NCBI GenBank assembly: GCA_964443545.1
Contig: CAYUCV010000001.1
Span: 14,821 to 78,820 of the forward strand
Source of the DNA: JBAZKV01 sp964443545
GTDB taxonomy: Bacteria > Margulisbacteria > WOR-1 > JAKLHX01 > JBAZKV01
Length of the DNA: 64,000 nucleotides
Direction of reading: 5' to 3'
Below, piece by piece: positions 49,249 to 58,017 of this stretch. The notes beneath the pieces are model-generated. The model saw only the letters and a list, made by a program, of their open reading frames with translations. It did no database searches and had not been told where the DNA came from. The number at the start of each line of letters is the position of its first letter. Positions within the stretch are counted from its first letter, which is position 1. A program made the position numbers and the translations under genes.

Positions 49249-50454
49249 ATGCAAACAGCAAAGCCTCTCAGAGATAAAAAGATCATTCTCGGAGTTACCG
49301 GCTGCATTGCAGCCTACAAATCGGCAGAGCTACTAAGGGCCCTAAAAAAACTGGGAGCCGATGTCTGGGTCATAATGACCAGGTCTGCCAGGGAATTTGT
49401 TGCCCCTCTTACCTTCCGAACCCTCTCGGGAAATCCCTGTATAACTGAAATGTACGACAGTTCCGCGGCAGCAACTCCCGTACCCCACATTTCTATTTCT
49501 GATTCTGCAGATCTGCTGTTGGTAGCGCCTGCAACCGCAAATATCATAGGCAAAACTGCGGGCGGGATAGCCGATGACATGCTTTCTACCACGATAATGG
49601 CCTGCCGGGCCCCTAAGATATTTGCTCCGGCGATGAACACGAATATGTGGGGCAACCCGTTAGTCCGCGAGAATGTAAAAAAGCTTAAAGGGCTTGGATA
49701 CTGCTTCATAGGCCCGGCATCGGGAGAACTTGCATGCGGAACCGAAGGAGAAGGACGCCTTGCTTGCATAGAGGACATTGTTGCTGCTGTAGAAGCCAAA
49801 ATAGGCATTAAGCAGGACCTTGCGGGGAAAAAGGTCCTTATCACGGCAGGAGGCACCAGGGAGGCTATAGATCCGGTCAGGTTCATTGGCAACCGTTCGT
49901 CAGGTAAGATGGGGCTTGCTCTGGCCCGCCAGGCGCTGGACAGGGGAGCAGAGGTAAGGGTCGTTCTGGCCGATGCCAGGATCGACTTTCCAAAAGAAGC
50001 CGCGCTAGAAAAAGTTTCTTCGGCTTTGGAAATGAAAAAAACCGTCCTCAAGCATTTTGACTGGGCGGATATCGTCATCATGGCGGCCGCGATATCGGAT
50101 TTTAAGCCGGCTGTCGAGGCAAAGGACAAGATAAAAAAGGGGACCGGGGACCGCATACCGGATACCGAAGCAGCAATTAAACTTGAGAGAACAGATGACA
50201 TTCTGCAGGAACTAGGCAAAAAGAAAGGGAGCAAGACCCTGATAGGATTTTCGGTCGAATCAAAGGACCTGATAAAAAATTCGAAGCGGAAGTTGAAAGA
50301 GAAAAACCTGGACCTTATAGTGGCCAATCCTGTTGAGGCTTTCGAAAGCGATGAGTCCGAGGCGGTCCTTATGTCTTCCGGCGGCAGGTCTGTCAAATTA
50401 AAGAAGCAGGACAAAGCAAAACTGGCCGCATCTATCCTGGACTCGGTCCTGTAG
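49249..50454 (+). CDS. coaBC: Bifunctional phosphopantothenoylcysteine decarboxylase/synthetase CoaBC
   Basis: CoaBC adds cysteine to 4'-phosphopantothenate and decarboxylates it in CoA synthesis. The N-terminal flavin domain has LGVTGCIAAYKSAELLRAL and the PAMNTNMWGNPLVRENV motif; the CoaB half starts at KKVLITAGGTREAIDPVRFIGNRSSGKMG and includes AAAISDFKP and LIGFSVES. The 401 residues are complete. It lies 30 bp after rpoZ and 9 bp before priA. Confidence 0.95.
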   Translation: MQTAKPLRDKKIILGVTGCIAAYKSAELLRALKKLGADVWVIMTRSAREFVAPLTFRTLSGNPCITEMYDSSAAATPVPHISISDSADLLLVAPATANIIGKTAGGIADDMLSTTIMACRAPKIFAPAMNTNMWGNPLVRENVKKLKGLGYCFIGPASGELACGTEGEGRLACIEDIVAAVEAKIGIKQDLAGKKVLITAGGTREAIDPVRFIGNRSSGKMGLALARQALDRGAEVRVVLADARIDFPKEAALEKVSSALEMKKTVLKHFDWADIVIMAAAISDFKPAVEAKDKIKKGTGDRIPDTEAAIKLERTDDILQELGKKKGSKTLIGFSVESKDLIKNSKRKLKEKNLDLIVANPVEAFESDESEAVLMSSGGRSVKLKKQDKAKLAASILDSVL

Positions 50455-50463
50455 ATCCAAGAC

Positions 50464-52458
50464 ATGTATGCCCAGGTAGTTCTTTCCAAAGTATCTCCCC
50501 AGACCGACAAAGAATACACTTATAAGGTACCTTCAGAATTGGGCTCAAAAGCCAAGGTCGGGATGCAGGTGCTTGTCCCTTTTGGCAGGGCAAAAGCGGT
50601 TGGCTACATCACTGCTATCACAAAAGAAGCCCCGGCAGGGGTAGAGCGCCTTAAAGAAATTCTTGAGATAAGGACTAAGGCTCCTCTGTTTTCACGGCGC
50701 TCGATTGAGACCGCAAAGTGGATCTCTTCCTACTACTGCTGCCTGTTCGGCAGTGCCCTAAGGCTGTTCCTTCCTCCGGGTATAGAGGCTTATGAAAAGA
50801 CGGAGGGGAAGAGGAGGATAGAATTACCAATTACCCCCTCGACAGGGCTCGGGGCAAGCAATTTCCCCCTCGACAGGGCTCGGGGCAAGCAATTACCAAT
50901 TTCCAAAAAACAAACTAAGAAAGATGCTGGAAAGCCTGTCCTGCTTTTTAATGCGGGATCGTCAAAAAGGATGGACATATACCTTAAGGAGGCACAGAAA
51001 ACCCTTTCAGAAAACAGAGGTGTCATACTGCTTCTGCCGGAGATAGGCCATGACAACCGGTTCGTGGAAGAATTCAGAAAGAGCTTTGGAGAGCTGGTTG
51101 CCGTTATACACAGCAACATGGACGAAAAGGAGAGGTTTTCTGAATGGGAAAGGCTGTACCTGGGGAAAGCAAAAATAGCCATAGGGACAAGAAGCGCGAT
51201 ATTTGCTCCCGTGCACTATCCCGGACTAATTATTATCGAGGATGAGAACGAGTTTACCTATAAATCCGAGCAGACCCCAAAATATCATGTGAGGGATACC
51301 GCTTTGTTCATGGCAGAAAAACTGTCCGCCCGGTTGATCCTGAGCTCTTCAAGCCCAAGCGTAGAGTCTTTTTTCAGGGCCCAGAACGGACAGTATGTCT
51401 TCAGCGAGGGGAGCGAAAGCGTCAAAGGCACAAGGCCTCGGATACTTGTTGTTGACACAAAGGAAGAAAGGTCAAGACAGTTGAGCTCCCTTCTCAAAGA
51501 AGAGATAGAGAGATCTCTTGATGAGCAAAAGCCGGTAATGCTGATCCAGAACAGGAGGGGATATGCTCCGTTTTTGGTGTGCGGCGCCTGCGGCAACGCG
51601 ATAGAATGCCCGAACTGCTCGCTTTCGCTCACATATCATTCACCCGATGGCCAGATCAGGTGCCACAGATGCGGTTTTGTGTCCGGGAATAAAATAGTGT
51701 GCCCCAAATGCCTCAGCCACTCGATCAATTATTTCGGTGCCGGGACCCAGAAGATAGAATCCGAGATAGGAAAGCTGTTCCCAAAGGTCAAGATCATAAG
51801 GATAGACAGGGACAACCTAAGCTCTAAAAAGAACGCTGCGATAGCTCTTGAAGCCTTTGTAAAGGACGAAGCGCAGGTGCTGATAGGGACGCAGATGGTG
51901 CTAAAGGCCCTGCCAAAAAAGAAGTTCGGGCTTGTCGCGGTGATCTCGGCGGACGCAGCGCTGAACTCACCCGACTTCAGAGCGGCCGAGTCCGCGTTCG
52001 ACTTCCTTTTCCGCATTACCGGGGCCGACCCTAATGCGATACCTCCTGACAGGGTTGTGATCCAAACCCTCAATCCGCAGCATTATGCCGTCACAAGCGC
52101 GGTGGAAGGGGACTATAAAAAGTTCTATGCCACGGAGATAAAGTCCAGAAAGGATTTTGGCTATCCCCCGTTCTCTTCGCTGATAAATGTGATACTCTCC
52201 GGCAGGGACAAAGAAACCGTAAGGAAGACGGCTCTGCAGCTGTGTAATGTTCTCAAAGCCCCGGACAAAAATATAGAGATACTGGGGCCGGTAAAAGCCC
52301 CTTTGGAAAAATTAAGGGGCCTGACCAGATATCAGATGTTGATTAAGGGGCAGGATTTGGATATCATTAAAGCAAAACTGAAAGAGACCATTGCTGACCT
52401 GTCAAGGAACAGGCAGATCAGGCTCAGCGTTGATGTTGATCCCTTGAACCTGGGATAG
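50464..52458 (+). CDS. priA: Primosomal protein PriA with degenerate ATPase motifs
   Basis: PriA reloads the replicative helicase at stalled forks. The N-terminal 3'-DNA-binding domain (AQVVLSKVSPQTDKEYTYKVP) and eight zinc-binding cysteines (CGACGNAIECPNCSL, CHRCG, CPKCL) are present. The ATPase core is eroded: the Walker A region reads FNAGSSKRMDIYL (about 161-173) where GSGKT is expected, the DEEH box reads EDEN (about 255), and the GRAGR motif is replaced near 509 (LFRITGADPNA). It may bind DNA but not unwind it, as in actinobacterial PriA. A 31-bp tandem repeat adds residues about 124-144. Context is gmk-rpoZ-coaBC-priA-def-fmt. Confidence 0.9.
   Translation: MYAQVVLSKVSPQTDKEYTYKVPSELGSKAKVGMQVLVPFGRAKAVGYITAITKEAPAGVERLKEILEIRTKAPLFSRRSIETAKWISSYYCCLFGSALRLFLPPGIEAYEKTEGKRRIELPITPSTGLGASNFPLDRARGKQLPISKKQTKKDAGKPVLLFNAGSSKRMDIYLKEAQKTLSENRGVILLLPEIGHDNRFVEEFRKSFGELVAVIHSNMDEKERFSEWERLYLGKAKIAIGTRSAIFAPVHYPGLIIIEDENEFTYKSEQTPKYHVRDTALFMAEKLSARLILSSSSPSVESFFRAQNGQYVFSEGSESVKGTRPRILVVDTKEERSRQLSSLLKEEIERSLDEQKPVMLIQNRRGYAPFLVCGACGNAIECPNCSLSLTYHSPDGQIRCHRCGFVSGNKIVCPKCLSHSINYFGAGTQKIESEIGKLFPKVKIIRIDRDNLSSKKNAAIALEAFVKDEAQVLIGTQMVLKALPKKKFGLVAVISADAALNSPDFRAAESAFDFLFRITGADPNAIPPDRVVIQTLNPQHYAVTSAVEGDYKKFYATEIKSRKDFGYPPFSSLINVILSGRDKETVRKTALQLCNVLKAPDKNIEILGPVKAPLEKLRGLTRYQMLIKGQDLDIIKAKLKETIADLSRNRQIRLSVDVDPLNLG
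50834..50894 (+). repeat. Tandem 30-bp repeat inside priA
   Basis: Two identical 30-bp copies (50834-50863 and 50865-50894) start with CCCCCTCGACAGGGCTCGGG and are flanked by AATTACCAATT on both sides. The 31-bp period makes the copies read in different frames (TPSTGLGASN, then PLDRARGKQL), yet the gene stays open. Each copy has CCCC/GGGG arms. Confidence 0.88.
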
Positions 52459-52469
52459 AAAGGCGCACA

Positions 52470-52955
52470 ATGGCGGCTTTAAAGATACTTACCGACGGAA
52501 ACCCTATATTAAGGAAAAAGGCGAGATCTGTTGCAAAAGTTATGCCGGAGATCAAAAAGCTGATCGATGACATGGAAGAAACAATGCGGCTTGCCCCGGG
52601 GGTGGGGCTTGCCGCTCCGCAGGTCGGAATTTCACAAAGGATAATTATTGCCGATGTGGGGCAGGGGCTTGTGGTACTGGTCAATCCAAAGATACAAAAG
52701 AAAAGCGGCAAGTGCATGTTCTACGAAGGCTGCCTTTCGGTTCCCGGGGTGGAGGGACAGGTGGAAAGGAGCGAAAAGGTCCTCGTCAAAGGGCTGGATA
52801 AAAGCGGAGACCCGGTCTGTATTGAAGCGGAGGGCTATCTTGCAGTGGTGCTTCAGCACGAGATAGACCATCTGGACGGCGTGCTTTTTGTTGACAGGAT
52901 AAAGGACCCTTCCAGGATAAAGCACAGAACACCCGGAAAAGACGAAACGATATGA
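52470..52955 (+). CDS. def: Peptide deformylase
   Basis: Def removes the N-formyl group from nascent proteins. All three motifs are intact: GVGLAAPQVG, EGCLSVPG and QHEIDHLDGVLF (HEIDH metal site). The 161 residues are normal. It lies 11 bp after priA and overlaps fmt by 4 bp, the usual def-fmt pair. Confidence 0.97.
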   Translation: MAALKILTDGNPILRKKARSVAKVMPEIKKLIDDMEETMRLAPGVGLAAPQVGISQRIIIADVGQGLVVLVNPKIQKKSGKCMFYEGCLSVPGVEGQVERSEKVLVKGLDKSGDPVCIEAEGYLAVVLQHEIDHLDGVLFVDRIKDPSRIKHRTPGKDETI

Positions 52956-53920
52956 GGATCGTTTTCATGGGGACCCCCGAATGCGCTGCCGGCATCCTTT
53001 CCTGCCTGCTTGAGGCAAAGAAAGATGTGGTTGCGGTGATCTCCCGGCCGGACAAGCCCACAGGCAGAGGATTAAAGGTCCAAAGTTCAAAGGTCTCAGC
53101 CCTGGCAAAAGAACATAATCTGCCGGTGTATAAGCCGGAAAATGTTCGGGGTCCCGGTTTCATTAAGGAGGTCTTAGAACTCGAACCCGATCTTATTATC
53201 GTTGTTGCTTACGGGAAGATACTGCCTAAAGAATTCCTTGATATCCCCAAATACGGCTGTATCAATGTTCATGCATCACTTCTTCCGAAATACCGCGGAG
53301 CCTCTCCCGTGCAGGCGGCTCTTTTAAACGGCGACAAAGAGACGGGCATCACTATCATGAAGATAAATGAGCGCCTTGATGCCGGAGATATTATTGCTCA
53401 GGAAAAGATAATGATAGAGGATGAAGATAATGCGACGACTTTGACGGATAAATTGTTTAAGGCGGGGGCGGGATCACTATTGAGTGTCCTGAGCGATAAT
53501 GATAGGGCCAAGGGTATAGGGTCAAGGCGGCAAGATGAATCCCTTGCCTCATATTGCGCGACGATCAAGAAAACAGACGGCATTATAGATTTTTCAAAAC
53601 CGGCGGAAGAGATCAGGAACAAGATAAGGGCCTTTACGCCTTGGCCGGGGGCGATTTGCAGATATAAGGGGACGGCAATAAAACTGTTGGATGGAAAACT
53701 CTTTGTAAAGACGCCCCGGCGGGGCGTCTTTACCGGATCTTCTGATGCCTTCCCCGGCCGGGTCATGGATGTCATAAAAGATCAGGGGGTCGTGATATCT
53801 GCGGGCGACGGGAGCATATTGATCACTCAGGTCCAGCCGGAGAATTCAAAAGCAATGTCCGCTACGGAATTTGCCAGGGGCTACAGGATCAAGGCAGGGG
53901 ATAGTTTTATTTGGGAATAA
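52952..53920 (+). CDS. fmt: Methionyl-tRNA formyltransferase
   Basis: Fmt formylates initiator Met-tRNA. The N-terminal domain has VFMGTPECAAGIL, DLIIVVAYGKILPKEFLDIPKYGCINVHASLLPKYRGASPVQAALLNGD with the catalytic Asn-His region, and a typical C-terminal OB fold ending ATEFARGYRIKAGDSF. A perfect 13-bp-arm palindrome encodes VKTPRRGVFTG at about residues 252-262, in a loop of the C-terminal domain between GKLFV and PGRVMDV, where other Fmt proteins have little sequence. It overlaps the convergent AMIN/NAGPA gene by 14 bp. Confidence 0.96.
   Translation: MRIVFMGTPECAAGILSCLLEAKKDVVAVISRPDKPTGRGLKVQSSKVSALAKEHNLPVYKPENVRGPGFIKEVLELEPDLIIVVAYGKILPKEFLDIPKYGCINVHASLLPKYRGASPVQAALLNGDKETGITIMKINERLDAGDIIAQEKIMIEDEDNATTLTDKLFKAGAGSLLSVLSDNDRAKGIGSRRQDESLASYCATIKKTDGIIDFSKPAEEIRNKIRAFTPWPGAICRYKGTAIKLLDGKLFVKTPRRGVFTGSSDAFPGRVMDVIKDQGVVISAGDGSILITQVQPENSKAMSATEFARGYRIKAGDSFIWE
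53705..53733. repeat. Perfect palindrome with 13-bp arms inside fmt
   Basis: GTAAAGACGCCCC (53705-53717) and GGGGCGTCTTTAC (53721-53733) are exact complements around GGC. The element could fold as a strong hairpin in mRNA and is read in frame in fmt. Confidence 0.9.
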
Positions 53921-55421
53921 CAACGATAGCGTTGCTGACCGCTCTGGGCGAGCCGCTGTTCATTGATTTTCCGCTTATTGAAAGAGCAGAAGAGCCTCCT
54001 CCGTCAAAGTTCATCGCCTCATAGGCCCCAAGCTTTACCATAAATGATGCCAGCTCTTCCAGAGTGGCCCCTATGCTGGACTGGTTCTTTTCGACCATAG
54101 CAAGGATGATATCTCCGCTCTTTGTTATGCCGACTGCCGTGCGGGCAGCCCTGCCCGAGGCTACATCTTTCCTGAAATTTTCCTCAACGGATGTGACATT
54201 AACATATCCTTTTTGCACGAGCCTGGGGCCTCCGCCGATCACATGTTTTATATTGTCAAACGGCGGAGAGGTGATAAAGAACCACTTTATGGTATCTCCT
54301 TTTTTGAACAGGGGCCTTATCGCTTCGCCGGCAGCGCCGTTTGCGCAGACCACGAACCCTCTTCCGGGAACTTTTGTTTCACCGTATGTGATATCGACCA
54401 CTCTGTCATCTTCAACAACAATGTTAGTAGTGGCCCCCGACGGGTCGGTCATCTGGTAATAAGGGGTCTGGACCACTATCTGGTTCTGGCCTACCGGCTG
54501 ATTCAGAGCGGAAAACCCCAGCGTCTGTCCGTTCTCAAGTTTTAGATATCCTTCCATTTTTACCGGGGCTATCCTTGCGCTGCCGTCCTTGCTTACTATA
54601 AGGGCTGTTCTGTTGAACAAGGGGGAAGATACCAGCTGCCCGTCGATTATCAGCACCCCCAGAGGAGTCCCGCCTGCTCCAAAAAAGGTCCCGTTTATTC
54701 CCGCAAGGCCTCCAAGCGCTTTGACAAAGGTATTGACCGTCCTTCTGGTAAAGTGAACATGGCGGTCCTCTTTTTCTTCTCCAAAAAGCTTGCCAAAAAA
54801 ATCGAACAACGGGCTGAACACCGGAACTGTATCCTTTCCCTTGATCTGCGGCACGACTATTGCCGGGGTCAGATCGAACTTTGTTAGTGATGTCAATACC
54901 GCGTGCGACCTGACGGCTTTACCTTTTATGTCCTGATCGACCGGAAGATAATAGAGGCCTTCTGATATCTCCTGAGCTTTGCTGAACCATGAGGGAAGTT
55001 CAAGCGGAGTTTTTCTGGCTTTGGGAGCCTGCTCAGCGGCGGGGGCTTGGGATATTTCCGTGCGGTTTATGTCGACAACTATCCTGTCCGGTTCAGATAA
55101 GGCAAAGACACGGCTTTCGACCCTGTAATGCGTTGGGATATCTATCTTTAGGGTCTTATTTGAACTTGTGATCGAAACGGGGCCGAGCAGCGCATCGAGT
55201 ATCCTGTACTGTAAAAGACCTTCTGCTGCGGCAGAATCGTCAAGTTCAACTGTTATTCCCGCACCGGACGAGCTGTGGCGGAAAACGGCAGAGGAGTCAA
55301 GGTCAAGAACAAGCCTTATTTTTTCGCTGTCGCTGCTGTGGCGAATGCTGTTGAGCACTGCCGCACTGAGCGAAGCGGAAAGCACAAATGAAAGAAGGGC
55401 TGACGAAAGGAATTTCCCCAT
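53907..55421 (-). CDS. Exported AMIN-domain and NAGPA-type phosphodiester glycosidase protein
   Basis: A signal peptide (LSSALLSFVLSASLSAAVL) is followed by an AMIN-like domain (residues about 25-115: SEKIRLVLDLDSSAVFRH, PDRIVVDIN), which targets proteins to peptidoglycan or pilus secretins. The C-terminal half matches the phosphodiester glycosidase family (NAGPA): GINGTFFGAGGTPLGVLI, VIGGGPRLVQKG, ARTAVGITKSGDIILAMV and LGAYEAMNFDGGGSSALSI. It probably acts on envelope or extracellular glycans; substrate unknown. The AMIN part might link it to the secretin lipoprotein at 45.4 kb, but that is inference. Confidence 0.85.
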   Translation of the reverse strand: MGKFLSSALLSFVLSASLSAAVLNSIRHSSDSEKIRLVLDLDSSAVFRHSSSGAGITVELDDSAAAEGLLQYRILDALLGPVSITSSNKTLKIDIPTHYRVESRVFALSEPDRIVVDINRTEISQAPAAEQAPKARKTPLELPSWFSKAQEISEGLYYLPVDQDIKGKAVRSHAVLTSLTKFDLTPAIVVPQIKGKDTVPVFSPLFDFFGKLFGEEKEDRHVHFTRRTVNTFVKALGGLAGINGTFFGAGGTPLGVLIIDGQLVSSPLFNRTALIVSKDGSARIAPVKMEGYLKLENGQTLGFSALNQPVGQNQIVVQTPYYQMTDPSGATTNIVVEDDRVVDITYGETKVPGRGFVVCANGAAGEAIRPLFKKGDTIKWFFITSPPFDNIKHVIGGGPRLVQKGYVNVTSVEENFRKDVASGRAARTAVGITKSGDIILAMVEKNQSSIGATLEELASFMVKLGAYEAMNFDGGGSSALSISGKSMNSGSPRAVSNAIVVIPK

Positions 55422-55454
55422 AAAGCAATGATAGCAAAAAATCAGCAGGTTAAG

Positions 55455-55562
55455 CTACAGGCCCTCTTCTTTTTCGGCAAGCACCCTGTAAAAACAAAAG
55501 CAGCACATGCCTATTATGGCCGACCAGGAAACGATCAGAAATATCCAGCCCGGCAGGTTCAC
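55455..55562 (-). CDS. MetS-like small subunit of an NSS-family transporter (35 aa)
   Basis: A GTG start at 55562 overlaps the transporter stop as GTGA and is preceded by GGAGAAGAAAA. The product is 35 residues: one membrane helix (GWIFLIVSWSAIIGMCCFCFY) and a short charged tail (RVLAEKEEGL). This matches the small NSS subunits such as MetS, which in Corynebacterium is needed with MetP for methionine and alanine uptake. Longer readings of the same frame start inside the transporter and are less likely. Confidence 0.78.
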   Translation of the reverse strand: MNLPGWIFLIVSWSAIIGMCCFCFYRVLAEKEEGL

Positions 55563-57130
55563 TTTTCTTCTCCCCGTGCTCTGGCCCTCTTCCAGGATGA
55601 TCGTACCATCAGCGCCAGAGCAAGAAAAACCGCCAGAAGTCCTATCCTTGTCCACAGGATGTAAGGCGCATTTGTCGGATCAACGCCTTCCATCAAGATC
55701 GTTGACCAGCCCTGCTGCACGAACCAAAAGACCATGATCGCAAGCAGCAGGGTGGGGGTGACATATTTAATGATCCACTTATAAAAACCGGGGACCCTAA
55801 GCTGAGCTCCGTGATGTATCTCTTCCCAGGCTTTGTCGATGCCGAAAGCCCAGACGAACAGCAGCGCCTCTACCGTGCCGAACAGGACCAGGCAGAAGGT
55901 CCCTCCCCAGAAGTCCATCTCATCCAAAACACCTCTGCCCAAAAAGAAGATGGCCGGCTGGCACAGGATAAAAGTTGCTGCGGCAACGAACGAGGCAGCT
56001 TTTTTTCTGGAAAGCTTAAAATCGTCCCGGACAAAAGCTACGGTCGGCTCTATAAGCGAGACAGAAGAGGTGAGCCCCGCAAGGAAAAGAAGAAAGAACC
56101 ACAGGAAGGCAAAAAAAGCCCCGAATGATATCTGGGAAAAAATAAGCGGCATTGTAATAAACCCGAGATTGAATGTGCCGCTCCCGGCGATCTCTTTGAT
56201 CCCTTCCGGTCCGAAAAACGCAAAGGCGAGAGGAATTATGATGCTGCCTCCCAGGATCACCTCTGCCAGTTCATTTGTAGAGGCTGCCGACAATCCCGAA
56301 AGAGCTATGTCATCGCCCTTTTTAAGGTAACTCGCATAGGTCAGGATCACGCCTATCCCCACGCTCAATGTAAAGAACATCTGTCCTGCCGCCGCGAGCC
56401 AGGTCTTGGCGTTCAATAGTGCGGAAAAATCAGGGTTCCATAAAAACCCGAAACCGTTAAGTATGTTCCAGTCCGGTCTGGAAAGGTCTGGGACTCCAAG
56501 CGTGACCACCCTAAGCAGGATGATAACAGCGGCCATAAAAAGAGCCGGCATGGCCAGTTTGCAGAGAAGCTCTATTCCTCTTGAAACACCCCTGAAGATT
56601 ATCCACATGTTTAGCGCAAAGGTTATGACAAAAAAAACATAAGCCGCAGAAACTCCGTTAAAATACTGGTTTGAGACAAGTCCCTGATAGCCGGATAGGA
56701 ACTGTGCCATCGAGGCCTTGTCCGGAAGGCTGGTCAAAAGTCCTGTCAGAGAATAGTAGCAGTAACCCAAGAGCCAGGATTCGATGTAGATATAATAAAT
56801 GAAAATAACCAGAGGGCCGAAAATGCCGATAACCCCGAAATACTTAGACAGCCTGTGCTTCCAAAGTCGGTGCAGCATTCCAGGGGCGGTGGAATGCCCG
56901 TGTACCCCTCCGTACCTTCCAATAGACCACTCGATCCACATGAGAGGGATGCCGATCAGAAGAAGGGCTATAAAATATGGGATCATAAAAGCACCGCCGC
57001 CGTTGTTTGCCGCCTGCGAAGGGAACCGCAGAAAGTTCCCAAGCCCGACGGCAGAGCCTGCTACGGCAAGGATGATCCCGATTTTTGAGCTCCAACGGTC
57101 TTTTTTTGCTTCGGCCATTTTGATAGACAT
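55559..57130 (-). CDS. Sodium-dependent amino-acid transporter, NSS/SNF family
   Basis: About 12 membrane helices in 523 residues. The N-terminal signature is WSSKIGIILAVAGSAVGLGNFLRFP with the unwound helix 1, then NGGGAFMIPYFIALLLIGIPLMWIEWSIGR. Helices 6-8 include QMFFTLSVGIGVILTYASYLKKGDDI, which holds the second Na+ site region. Bacterial NSS members (LeuT, TnaT, MhsT, MetP) import amino acids with Na+. The attached small subunit suggests the MetPS type. The start is at MSIKMAEAKK, or the second ATG four codons later. Confidence 0.93.
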   Translation of the reverse strand: MSIKMAEAKKDRWSSKIGIILAVAGSAVGLGNFLRFPSQAANNGGGAFMIPYFIALLLIGIPLMWIEWSIGRYGGVHGHSTAPGMLHRLWKHRLSKYFGVIGIFGPLVIFIYYIYIESWLLGYCYYSLTGLLTSLPDKASMAQFLSGYQGLVSNQYFNGVSAAYVFFVITFALNMWIIFRGVSRGIELLCKLAMPALFMAAVIILLRVVTLGVPDLSRPDWNILNGFGFLWNPDFSALLNAKTWLAAAGQMFFTLSVGIGVILTYASYLKKGDDIALSGLSAASTNELAEVILGGSIIIPLAFAFFGPEGIKEIAGSGTFNLGFITMPLIFSQISFGAFFAFLWFFLLFLAGLTSSVSLIEPTVAFVRDDFKLSRKKAASFVAAATFILCQPAIFFLGRGVLDEMDFWGGTFCLVLFGTVEALLFVWAFGIDKAWEEIHHGAQLRVPGFYKWIIKYVTPTLLLAIMVFWFVQQGWSTILMEGVDPTNAPYILWTRIGLLAVFLALALMVRSSWKRARARGEEK

Positions 57131-57155
57131 ATGTTAGCAGCGGAGAAAAAAGGTG

Positions 57156-57893
57156 TCAATTTTTGTTCTGGTCAAGCAGCCACTCGGCATACCTTCCTGC
57201 CGGACCGGGATCCCTTGAAAGCACCCTTAACCGGATGGCGTTAAAATGTGATGTTTCTGTCCAGCGCGCAAGTTCTGCCGTTTTTTGAGCCGTTTCTCCG
57301 CCCGGAGGCGGAATAGGCACGGATATAGAGATCTTTCCGGGACGTGCTGCAGCACAAATGCTTTTGTCCCCGTACACGATGCTAGTTACTTTTGTCTGCG
57401 GTTTCGGCTGCTGTATCGATACAAGGCTGAATTCATCTGAACACTCAATTACCGAAAAAAGCCCTCGGCCTCTTTGCTGCTCGATTTGCCAACCGTCAAG
57501 AAGCAGATTATGGAACCTCAAACTGCTTCCCAGGCTTGTTGCAGATATCTCAAGGCCGATTCCCGTTTTCAAAAGCCCGAATTTTAGCGCCAATACCCCT
57601 CCCGAACTGTGCCAGAAAATATTACTTGCCAGTTCATAGAGGATGACGCTGCAAATATAATCGTCTGTCCTAAGAGGCCTTTTAGTTAAGCATGAAAAGT
57701 TTTCCAGCGCCCTGAGCCAGGAGCCTCCTGCGATGCCGAACCTGGCTATGTTGTCCAATGACGAGACCACATCAGGGTGAAAAGCCCCGTTGACCACTGC
57801 GGGAGTCATTCCGTCGTTTACCCAGCCCCTTCCCTGGACCGGTATGCTCAGTCCGGGATGACGATGGTATACGGATAACCCAGAAATATTCAT
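57156..57893 (-). CDS. Hypothetical protein with possible RsbW-like histidine-kinase-type ATPase fold
   Basis: I cannot name this 245-residue protein. A middle segment recalls the anti-sigma-factor ATPase fold: ICSVILYELASNIFWHSSG has the N-box pattern ELxxNxxxHS, and LLDGWQIEQQRGRGLFSVIECSDEFSL is like the GRGL...D region. The intervening strands fit a HATPase domain, but the glycine-rich lid is weak. The N-terminal 60 and C-terminal 60 residues are unassigned. No signal peptide or membrane segment is seen. It is divergent from the next gene. Confidence 0.6.
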   Translation of the reverse strand: MNISGLSVYHRHPGLSIPVQGRGWVNDGMTPAVVNGAFHPDVVSSLDNIARFGIAGGSWLRALENFSCLTKRPLRTDDYICSVILYELASNIFWHSSGGVLALKFGLLKTGIGLEISATSLGSSLRFHNLLLDGWQIEQQRGRGLFSVIECSDEFSLVSIQQPKPQTKVTSIVYGDKSICAAARPGKISISVPIPPPGGETAQKTAELARWTETSHFNAIRLRVLSRDPGPAGRYAEWLLDQNKN

Positions 57894-58017
57894 TAAGACT
57901 GTTCCCTGATCAAGTATCGATAAATAAACCCCCTTGATTTCAGCTCTCCCGGTGAAATCGTAGAACCTTTTGAACGATAAGATAATTGAACAGCTTTTTC
58001 ATTATCAGGAGTTATTT

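Noticed and set aside
53705..53733. fmt palindrome as an intrinsic terminator
   Set aside because: It lies well inside an intact essential gene and is followed by ACCGG rather than a T-run; the TTT belongs to the stem.
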